A stretch of 64,000 bases of DNA from contig OY292275.1 of the NCBI GenBank assembly GCA_958496175.1, positions 868,001-932,000 on the forward strand, read 5' to 3'. The notes beneath the pieces are model-generated. The model did no database searches and was not told the DNA's origin. It saw nothing but the letters and a program-made list of their open reading frames with translations. A program made the position numbers and the translations under genes. The DNA comes from Sisyra terminalis (lineage: Eukaryota > Arthropoda > Insecta > Neuroptera > Sisyridae). This document shows, piece by piece, positions 54,372 to 64,000 of the stretch (positions are counted from its first letter, which is position 1; each line of letters opens with the position of its first letter).

Positions 54372-56032
54372 ATTGAGAGACCCAACCCAATAGATCGGTC
54401 AGACGGTCAAACCCTGCGGCTGTGGATCGCTCGGTCGAGACGCATCATCCGCATATTCCTCTCATATTATATATAAATATATTCTTTGCATCCATTAACT
54501 TTTGTAAATACATTTAGTACTTATATACCTACGCTTGATAGTTTTCCAAAATGAATTTGACCAAATTTTTTTCCTTGGATAAAATCAACAAAAGTATTAA
54601 GGTCGAGATTCCATAACATTATCTAATCGCAGAAAATCCTCTTAAAAAAATTTTTTTTCCCATTCGTAACATCCGACTCTTGCATAACGTTACCCACCGA
54701 AGACGGTATCAATTTGTTGGGATTAAGAAAATTTCACGCATTTCCGTATTGTCAAAAGAATCTCTTACCTTTAGAAATTATTAGAAAATCGAGTGGAATA
54801 CCATACCCGAAGCCAAATTTTTCATGTGTTAATTTTTTTATTTTTTGGTTGGGCCCCAAACCGTATTGGCATTTGGCTGTGCTATGGCGAAACTAAAAGA
54901 AGAAAAATATTCGGTTTAGATTTAACACTCCCACAGATTGGAACCCCTCCCAAGCATTTTCGATTTGAAATTCGGTTATAAATCGTTGACAAGACATTTA
55001 TTGAGTGGAATTTGAACATTAATTTGAATGATTTTTTTTTCTCTCGTTTTGAATATGGTTGTGGACCATTCCGCTATGATTAAATAACATTATTGAAATA
55101 TGCATAAATTATTATTTTTTTTTTTTATTCAAATCCATCCTATACTTTGAAACGTTGAGACTTGAGACAAACGAATGATATAATTTCATATGCAAGAAAA
55201 TAATCACAAATTGTTGCATAAAATGTTAATTAGTTGACGTGGCGTTTGAATTTAGAATTCTCATTGTTGCATTTGAAACGTTTTTGTTTCTAGTTTTAAT
55301 TCCTCAATGCAATTTGTCATTGCATCATTTTATTGTATTGGATCTCAATTTTTTTATTTATCGATACCAATATTATAGATGTTGGTGCATTGTTTAAAAC
55401 TCATGTATTCAAATAAGAGGATTTACTATCCAATGTTTATTTTACAAAGTTTGTCAAAACTTTCAAAAGATTTCATAGCTAAATAAATATTCAAGTTTAA
55501 ATAGAATGAAATTAAATTTATTTTTTATATCACAACCTATCCTTGGTGAGAATCTTTAATTCATTTTTGTCCCTTAAATCAATGATTCCTGCTTTTCTTT
55601 TGAATTATTCCTAAAGTCCTATTTTTTTTTTTGGGAATATTCAAAAATGGTAGCAGAGTGTAAACATCAAGCTTGCTACATTATCCACTGTTTCTTGTTA
55701 GATCTTCCTTTTTTTCCTGGCTATCGTAACTCTATCTTGTCTTTATTCTGGTTCCATATCAGTGAGGTCCCCATTTTTTTTTTTGGAAAATTTAAATTTT
55801 GTAGAATCAATTCTCATTCTTTAGGAATTTTTAGAGTTGACTCGTTTTCTTTAGCAACAAGTGGTTTTTTTCCCATAATGTTATCAATACTAAATTTGTC
55901 TTTTAGTTTTTGAGCGGTTTTGCTTCTGACATTTCCGTTGAATTGATTGTTTTATTGGAATGATCTTCTTTAATTATCACCAGGTGCAGGTATTCCAATT
56001 AATTTTTTTTACCTGTCATTTTATGCATCTCA

Positions 56033-56935
56033 TTATTAGTTAATAGATGAGAATTTCCAGTTTTTAATAGTCGACTCTTTGATCTTATATTCTTGGATAT
56101 CGGTTCTGATTTTTTACCTGGATTTTTCCTCTTTTTTCTCTAATAAAGTTTGATGTAATTTCAGCTCATTTTTTGTTGGATATTTTCATATCTCAAAGGC
56201 ATATTCAAATGGTACCAAAAAATGCCAAAAATGGTAGCAGAACGTAGTTGATCATTTCGATAAAATCTGTTCCCATATAAAGCACATATTTTTTTATAGT
56301 TTTTTTTTTTTATTTTCAATCGCAAACAATTTTTCAATCCCTGTGCTAATTTTCTAAATTTATTTCCTGAGTTGTTTGTTATTATCGAGAAAAACGCTAC
56401 GAATCAGATTTTCCCAAATCCAGAATTCTATAACACCTTTTGGTTTTTGTGTATACGCTCTGCTACCATTTTTCAATCAAGCTTCATTAATAGATGGGGA
56501 TTTTCTGGTCAAAATAGTTCATTATTTGGTCTCAACTTTTAGGATATTGGTTCTTATTTTTTGCTTGGATTTTTCCATTTTTTCTCTAATAAAGTGTGAT
56601 GTAATTCCAGTTTATTTTTCGTTGGTTTTTTTCATATGTTGTAATAGTATACAATTGATGTTAAAATTACCGAAAAGTAAATAAAAAAAAATGGTAGCAG
56701 AGCGTAGGTGAGTGATTATCGAATCATTTTCATTAATTCCCAATATAAAACACAATTTTTACAAAAGTTGGGCACGTTTTTCCTTTGCATCTAGCAGAAC
56801 TTTTTTATTCATTGTATTGTTATTGTATATTTATATGATCCATGTTTCCTGAACATCTATCGAAAAACACTAGAAACTTTTTTCCAGATCCAAAATTTCT
56901 TGATATCTACGCTCTGCTACCATTTTGTAAGCTTC
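56033..56935. repeat. ~455-bp tandem repeat carrying inverted ATGGTAGCAGAGCGTA boxes
   Basis: Two head-to-tail units share TAATAGATG.GGATTTTC-like starts, GGATTTTTCC..TTTTTCTCTAATAAAG and TGATGTAATTCCAGTT/TGATGTAATTTCAGCT. Each contains ATGGTAGCAGA.CGTA (56231, 56691) and, about 220-230 bp later, the inverse TACGCTCTGCTACCATTTT (56455, 56911). A further box is at 55646, followed by a partial unit. The frames at 55647-55913 and 56376-56684 are repeat sequence. Confidence 0.8.
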
Positions 56936-57757
56936 AATATTTGTAAAATTCAATTTTTTTTGCTATTTGCCTCATAATTAAGTTTTTTCTGGTCTTTTCA
57001 CTTTACCTCTTCAATCCTCCTCTTCCATGGCCGCCCTCTTTATGTTTATTTTTCTAGAAATTCATAGGGTTTACATTGTTGGAAATTTTAAAATTTAATG
57101 GATGTTAGTAGGAAAACTCTTGGCCTTGTTTTCAATTGTTTTTCGATGTGTACTACCTATATCATATTTTTTTTGTATGGGTTTTTAAGAGACTTTGCCT
57201 AGTAATGTGTTGGATGAAGCTTTGGTAATTTTTTTTTAAATAACAGGTGGTTATAGTTCCTTTGTTATAGTTCCCAGAATCTTCTGGTTTTGGACAGTTA
57301 ATTCGTTTTTCCCGGAGTTCATAGTTCGGTAGAGTCTTCCTGTATTAAGGTTTAATTGGTAAAGATATTTCAATCTTGCATTATATTGTCTCCCCTGAAA
57401 AATTACAGTAAAAACATTCTTTTAGGGGAACACTAAAAACATTAATATAATTTCAAAGTATATTTTCCATTTTCCGGAAAATTATTTCAAAGTAAACTTG
57501 ACTTACATTAGTAGGTATGTTTTTTTTTTAATTTTTGCTATCCATAAACTATAGAAGTGTCAATTGTGAAGTTAGCTAATAAAATCGGGGTCTTATACGC
57601 ATCAAGATATCATAAACTAATAGAAATTATTTCAAATTAAAAATTTTTTCTATGGAATAGTCCCAAAAACAGCTAAGAAGCAGCTGATTTGTTTTTGATG
57701 TTTTCCAGGAGTTCATAGTTTAGTAGTCTTCCTGTATTAAGGTTTAATAGGTAAAGG

Positions 57758-57965
57758 TATTTCAGTCTTCCAATATATAATGGGAAATATGGACAAATGG
57801 CGCCACCATAAGTGTGACTGGGATACTAATTTATACTGGAGCTATGTACTTTATTGTGTGATAACCCAATGTAACTAAGATAATATTAGTTAGTGCTTCA
57901 AATACACTTGTGGCGGCGCTACATTTTAACCCAGTCTATATGCATTACAAGATTGAAATACCTAT
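57758..57965. repeat. Inverted-repeat element related to the one at 49435
   Basis: The left TATTTCAGTCTTCCAATATA..GGCGCCACCATAAGTG is matched in inverse by CACTTGTGGCGGCGCTACAT..TGCATTACAAGATTGAAATA at right. Similar terminal phrases are repeated near 57366 as a partial copy. Confidence 0.65.
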
Positions 57966-58026
57966 TTAGATATTATCCTGGTTGCTCTCATCTATGGGGT
58001 GATAAATAATTAATAATTTTCTTGGA

Positions 58027-58661
58027 AAATTATGCACCTTGACATAGGTAAATATACTTTTAAAGGAAAGAGTAAGAAAAATTATAAACTTGAACAACGC
58101 TTAAACTATTTAAATCCAATGACAAAGTTTCAATGATACAAATGTCTCAGAAAGATCACTAAAGCGAAAATTCCTTGAAAATTTAAATATCTAAATTATT
58201 AATAATGTTCTTGGGAACTTGGACTCAAATAATAAGACCTTAAATTTTCAAATTATCTCAACGTTTCGTTGGTATTTATTTCCAACTTCTTCAGGAGAAC
58301 TAAAACATAATAGCAATGCATGTTGTTCAAAGCCAAATTACCTAAATTAATTTTCGCTCAACATGGCATTGTTATTATGTTTTAGTTCTCCTGAAGAAGT
58401 TGAAAATAAATACCAACGAAACGTTGAGATAATTTGAAAATTTAACGTCTTATTGCTTGAGTCCAAGTTCCCAAGAACATTATTAATTATTTAGATAATT
58501 AAATTTTCAAGGAATTTTCGCTTTAGTGATCTTTCTGAGACATTTGTATCATTGAAATTTTGTCATTGGATTTTAATAGTTTAAGTATTTTTCACGATTA
58601 TAATTCTTCTTACTCTTGCCTTTAAAAGTATATTTACCTATGTCAAGGTGCATAATTTTTT
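58027..58661. repeat. 635-bp hairpin, family C (CGTTGG..CCAACG module)
   Basis: Ends AAATTATGCACCTTGACATA and TATGTCAAGGTGCATAATTT. Arms of about 300 bp are near-complementary, centred near 58345. Each arm carries CTGAAGAAGTTG, a spacer and CCAACGAAACGTTGAG, or its inverse. Confidence 0.88.
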
Positions 58662-58805
58662 CCCCATTTATTTTTGCGACGCATCAATTTTCGTAGTAAA
58701 ATGTTTATAACTTTAAGGTGAGGAATTATTTATATTTTAAAAGATCTAGAGCCTAATTTTTCACTCTTAAAAGTAGTTGAAACTCTGAAGGCTCTGCAAA
58801 AGAAA

Positions 58806-58818
58806 GGGGGGGGGGGGG
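58806..58818. repeat. 13-G homopolymer
   Basis: An uninterrupted run of 13 G in very AT-rich DNA. Length may be inaccurate in the assembly. Confidence 0.95.
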
Positions 58819-61800
58819 ATAAACTTCTTTGTTAAGCTATTTTTTTTTTTGATAAGATGTAAAGTTTGTTGGTAGAAAAATTTTTTTTTCGTATTTCCCT
58901 CCACGTTTTCTTCAAATCGCAATCATCGTCATAAATTTAATTTTATGATTGTATAGCTCATAAACCGTTGTGGCAAACATTCTAATTAAATATCGAGGTA
59001 TATACGTAGGTACGACGCATAGGCCTCCATTTTACAAATTACATTTATTAATGGTTTTTTTCTAATTGGAATTTTTCACAATATTTCATAATTTATCTGC
59101 TGTCCAATCTGTTATGATTTTATCTCTCGATCGACAATCAAATAAAATTTACGATAGCAAAACTGTTGAGTAAATAAAATTTAGTTGACTTAAATTGTAT
59201 GTTTTACTTGATCTACAATAAATGTATTTTTTTTCTTATTTTACAATTAATCGACAGATTTTAATTGGGCAATAACTCATTGGTTGCTTCCGTTGGATGG
59301 ATCAATGGTAGGTACCGTAATAGGGAAATTGGGTGATTTTCAAAAATTGTCAAGTTTGCAATATGTTGTGGACGGAGGGAGTGCTTGCTTTTCTTATGTA
59401 ATTTGGATGCTGTGACGCAATATCCGAGCAAAGACCTAAATATTTATCAGTCGAATCGAAAATTATGAGCGAAGTTGCTTTTTGCTTAAAACCGCAATTA
59501 AAACGGTACATGAAATGTATTGACATTGACACATTCATTGAACATATTGATTTATGTCTTATTAAGGAAGTCTGAAAAAGAAGAAAATATCTGATTAGTT
59601 TACATTTGCATCGAACTTTACTTTCCAGTTCGTTTTACCTAAATAGAAACTGATTAGGTTTTATTTGTTCATTTCACCAACGATCATTAATCATGCACAT
59701 TCTAACTACACATTGATAATAATATAATTCGGTGAAGAGCCGCGAGAATGTTACGGTACTTTTAGTAGCGAGAGGAATTCCAGTTGTTATCGATTTTCAT
59801 GAATTCATTGACGAATTCGGCCGTAACCTGGCCGCGCTCTTGTCGATTATAATTTTAAGTGTCCCGTTTTTTATCGAACTCGAATAAATCGCAGCCGTGT
59901 GTTCTGTTCAACTTCTTGTATCTTTGGGCTTGTGAAACCAAATTAAAATTGGGTCCCTTGAATAAATTTCTAACATATATTTCCCTGGATCAATTTGAAC
60001 AATTTCATGTTGCCACGATGCAATTAAGCCGTACATCCCATGTATTCATATCGAGCCAATTTACATTTTTTAACGGTTGATCTAATAAATCGAAAATAAA
60101 ATCGGTTCTTAGGCAAATTACAGGGAACGCAGTTGAGATAAATTGATTTTTTCTTTCGGATTGAAAAGCTAAAAACGTTAATTAGAATGTTTGCGCATTT
60201 ATTTATTTAAATGAGAGTTGATTGAAGTCAATTATGAAAATGTTATTTACGAATTATACGTATTTTTTTTATCGGGGGGTTTACTTGAAATTAATTGAGA
60301 AAAATGTTTTTAAAATTACAAAATTAATTGCATTAATTAATGAGATTGATTTCGACATTCGTATGCAGTGCTTAAAGATATTTATTTTTTTCTGAGAAAT
60401 TTCCATTTTCAATCAACAAGTGTCATAAAGTGCATATTTTTGGGTTATTTATGGAAAAAACTCTTATGAACCAAATTGTAGATTCATGTTTCTTTAGACT
60501 TTTAAAAAAAATGTCAAGAAATTTAAATCTAAGTTGGCCGTGAATCAATCTTAAAAATTTTCCTCTTAGCTTTTTTTTTTTTTGATAAAAACAACCATTT
60601 TCCTGAAAATCGTAGTCTAAACAAAAGAATCCGATTTGTGATCTACTTTTGATGTTGTTTTTTTTTTGAGTTTTCCACAGCCAACTAGATTTTTTTTGAC
60701 AATTCTGATCGGTCTAGCTATGGTTTATTGACCAATCATTAAGGGCTATTCATTATTTATGTAAAGAAAAGTAACTTCCCGTGAAATATTCACAGTCCAA
60801 CTGAAAAATGGTAAATATTGGCAATTGAATGAAATAAAAATGATAGTTGGGAGAATTATATTTGCGTTTTCACTCTCGCTTATGTGTTTACAATCTTTGT
60901 TCTCTGTCTTTATCGATATTAAATTTTTTTTTAGATCCCTCTCTTCTCTTTTAAAGAAATTCAGTAGTAGAAGTATGAAATTAATGTATGCCCCTATACA
61001 AAAGTCAGTGGTTTCCAACTTTTTTGTGCTATATCTTAAACCTGCGTTTTTTTTAAGAATGTTTCTGGATTTCCTCAAATGATTTTTCCAAAAGATAGTA
61101 AGAGTTACTAGAGATTTGTCCCTTTATATTTCTTTTACAAAAGTCCATCAAATTGCCTATCTATAAGGTAAATGTCGCGAATTGAAAAATTTTGATCAAT
61201 AATTGAATTTTTATAGTCTTAATATAATTTTTGTCCCAATTTTACAAAAATATTGACTAATTTTTATTCCAAAAACTTACTAAATAAATTTCCCCACTTT
61301 CTCAAATACGATCAGTTGTATACCTACGTGATTCCCCATATAAGATTGATTTTTTTTTGGGGATTTTTGATTATTGAAGTTTTGGTTTTATTACTATTTT
61401 TAGAGTCAAAGTTTTTAAGTACGAAAGTTAAAAATCGGACTCAGAATTATTTAGTTATTGATGAAATATTATTACTGAAACTTGTGAAATTTTAGAAGAT
61501 TATTGCAATGCCAATTTGAGATAGTCAATAGAGGAAATAGGAAAATTAGTTATTTTTTTATTTTAAAATATCTTCTTAAATTATATAAGTATAGTGACTT
61601 TAAAATCAGGTTGTATTTAGGGTTAACATTTTTTTTTTGCAAGTGAGAAATTATCTTGGAGCTATTTTGGTTAAAGCAGACAGGTTTGAGATGACGAATC
61701 AACAGGTGGTACCTATTCATTTGGTGGTTGAAAACAAGTGGTTTTAATTAGTGGCAAACTTCATGGGATTACAGACAAACAATTGTTCAAAAATATAATA

Positions 61801-61943
61801 CTAAATTTAGTTAATTGTCATCTCTATCTTGAGATTATTACATATTTTTTTTAATATACAAGCGACTTCGTTTCTGTGTCACAAAGATATGCTTATGGTG
61901 TTTATATAATACATGAAATATTTATTTAATATAATGAACAAAT

Positions 61944-62330
61944 AGATGATAAAATTCAGATCTCAGCTTTTATTACTAATAAGAAGACAATGCAGGTTAT
62001 GTAAGATCGGTTTTTTTATTTAATATTTTTTAATTTCAAATTAGCTACGTTTCGTTACGTATCGTAACTTCATCTGGCTTGTTGAATCACAAAAAATATA
62101 ATACTTTCAATTTAAATTCAATAAATACATTTATTTATTTATTTAATCATTTATAAATTTATTTATTGAATTTAAATTGAAAATATTATATTTTTTGTTA
62201 TTAAAGAAGTTACGATACGTAACGAAACGTAGCTAATTTGAAAATTAAATATAAAAAAACCGATTTTAAACAACCTGAATTTCCTTCTCATATAATTAAC
62301 AAAAGTAAACGATAAACATAATTTGAACAA
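61944..62330. repeat. Family A hairpin, first of a tandem pair
   Basis: Begins GATAAAATTCAGATCTCAGC, then TTAGCTACGTTTCGTTACGT on the left and ACGATACGTAACGAAACGTA on the right arm, around an AT-rich ATTTATTTATT loop. A family B-like GATTGCCATGCAATC tail follows it at 62340-62480. Confidence 0.85.
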
Positions 62331-62489
62331 ATGAATTATTGTCATATTGTTCTGATTCGTATTTTGATTGCCATGCAATCTTAATTAAAAAAAATAACTT
62401 GAATATTGATTCAAAAGAAAATTGGGGAGTTTAATGATACTTAAGATTTCCAATTGTTTCCATCTTCGTCTTCATAATCATCCTTGTTT

Positions 62490-63100
62490 AAGATCGTTTT
62501 TTTTATGTTTAATATTTTTTAATATTCAAATTAGCTACATTTCGTTACATATCGCAACTTCATCTGGCTTGTTGAATCACAAAAAATAGAATGTTTTCAA
62601 TTTAAATTCAATAAATAAATTTATAAAGGGTTAAATAAATAAATAAATTTATTTATTGAATTTAAATTGAAAATATTATATTATTTGTGATTCAAGAAGC
62701 CTGATGAAGTTACGATACGTAACGAAACGTAGCTAATTTGAATATTATATATAAAAAAACGATTTCAAACAACCTGAATTGTCTTCTTATATAATTAACA
62801 AAAGTAAACGATAAATTTAATTTGAACAAATGAATTATTGACGTATTGTCTTGATTCGTATTTTGATTGCCATGCAATCTTAGTTAGAAAAAAAATAACT
62901 GTTGAATATTGATTCAAAAGAAAATTGGGGAGCTTAATGATACTAAAAACTTTCAATTGTTTCCATTTTTGTCTTCATCATCATCCAAACTATTTGATCT
63001 TTAATTTAAGATTACCTTTACCACATTTTCAAGTAATATTTTCCTCTGGTACTATTTCTGTTTCACATACGAAATAAATTTCCACCTGCGACCACCTTAT
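62490..63100. repeat. Family A hairpin plus tail, second of the tandem pair
   Basis: The hairpin at 62490-62800 has GCCTGATGAAGTTACGATAC on the right arm. The tail AACAAAAGTAAACGATAAAT, GATTGCCATGCAATC and TTTCCATTTTTGTCTTCATC repeats that after the first hairpin, with a period of about 0.5 kb. It continues into sequence shared with 51430-51600. Confidence 0.82.
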
Positions 63101-64000
63101 GATTTGGGAGTTTTATTGCATAAATAAGACCACAATATTCTCATACATAAACTTGGTACATAAAATTGATGCTGATAGTATTTGTAGTAGCAGAAATTGC
63201 TAAAAAAAGTAATATTGGTTTGGAAAGTTAGGGAATTTTAGTTGAACAAAAAATCGGTTGATTAATATTGGGTTATCTTTACCTCTTGAATTGCAACAAT
63301 CGTCATAAACATTTTCTTCATTAGAAAGTATTGCGTACGTTTGCAATAATGAAAAATGGAAAACTCAGTTAAATTTATGATGTCGGATGTCATAAATTTC
63401 GTAATGTCAGTCCATAACGTATGAAAAGCGATGAAGAAACTGAGAAATTGAGACGAAAAAAAAAAGTGCATAAATTCGTTCGGATTTGCGGAAACGATTT
63501 GTCAACGAACTTCCTATTGTATTCGCAATGATTTTATTGCCTCTCGGTTGTACTTTTGTGCGAAGCACTGCATATAATTACAAATCGATAGGAAACTAGA
63601 AGAAAATTTCTTCGTTGCTCCATTCACATATTATTATATTATTATTATTTAGCCGGTTTAGAGTTCTAAACTGGCGCCGAACACAAAAGCGATGTAGGCA
63701 TTTGTATGGCAACTAGTTGGTGAATATTGTGGCTGGCCTTGTTTATAATTTGCCAATCGTATTGTGTTCGCTTCTAACAAAAACACAATTTTCCATACAA
63801 GTCGCTCATTTAAACTATTTTTATATAATATAATTTATATTTCTATTGAAATTGTGAGCCGACACAAGTTGGGGATTTTCAACGAAACGATTATCATTTC
63901 TTGCCTTTATCGGCCGAAATCACATCGATTTTTAAACGAGTTTTGGCGTTTGAAAATTTATAATAAGTGGTCGTATTTTTTTTTTTAGAAGTTCAAGATT

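Larger units (their letters stand above)
36014..64000. other. Probable long first intron (or intron plus intergenic DNA), rich in inverted repeats
   Basis: No kinase motif or other protein domain could be read on either strand. The open frames over 60 codons are AT-rich, low-complexity or lie in repeats. Less AT-rich islands at about 43060-43560, 54200-54480, 59720-59960 and 63640-63800 carry no repeat signature that I can see and could be regulatory or non-coding exons. Confidence 0.5.

Noticed and set aside
55647..56684. Hydrophobic plus-strand frames of 88 and 102 codons
   Set aside because: They are T-rich frames lying in the 455-bp tandem repeat and its partial copy. The hydrophobicity reflects TTT/TTA codons.
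36834..63100. CRISPR-like spaced repeats
   Set aside because: Repeats are inverted or long tandem units with no regular short direct repeats, and the window is a eukaryotic genome.

Overview
This is an AT-rich, intron-containing insect nuclear segment. Three protein-coding genes are readable. (1) The 3' two-thirds of a nitric oxide synthase gene (Nos, + strand) lies in 13 exons from 11827 to 27469. The window opens inside one of its introns, so the heme-cysteine exon and everything 5' of it are outside. (2) A complete PIGN / Mcd4-type GPI ethanolamine phosphate transferase 1 gene lies on the - strand in 12 exons, ATG at 34855 to stop at 31284. The exons join to exactly 931 codons including the stop. 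(3) One 5' coding exon (35862-36013, + strand) resembles the start of a DAPK-related kinase of the Drak/STK17 type; its downstream exons are probably outside the window. Many introns are only 51-66 nt, which fits a compact-intron holometabolous insect such as a beetle. That placement is inference.

Layout: 1-11826 is Nos intron with a diverged ~1 kb tandem repeat. 11827-12634 holds two Nos oxygenase exons. 12635-23673 is an 11-kb Nos intron with a tandem duplication, two foldback transposons, a dead mariner, an unrecognised decayed reading frame and a possible LINE fragment. 23674-27469 holds the calmodulin-binding, FMN, FAD and NADPH exons of Nos. 27470-31283 is the gap between the convergent Nos and PIGN genes. 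31284-34855 is PIGN. 34856-35861 is the divergent PIGN/Drak-like interval. 36014-64000 is probably a long first intron plus possible intergenic DNA; it has no convincing coding exon but is rich in inverted repeats.

The most distinctive feature is the density of long inverted (foldback) repeats. One group shares TAG-starting termini, probable 8-bp target duplications, A-rich subterminal sequence and an internal CTACAAAAAAGGTCTCTTA-like motif (13422-14787, 19179-20252, 44999-45662, 52398-53708). Three other hairpin families share a small module, TGAWGAAG, then a short stem-loop, then CGAAA. It recalls part of a hammerhead ribozyme core, but I could not complete a ribozyme fold. The largest object is a ~1.37-kb near-perfect palindrome at 41631-42999.

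Nos makes NO from L-arginine under Ca2+/calmodulin control. PIGN adds phosphoethanolamine to the first GPI mannose in the ER. The third gene is a putative Ser/Thr kinase. Nothing in the sequence ties the three into one pathway; they look like ordinary neighbours.
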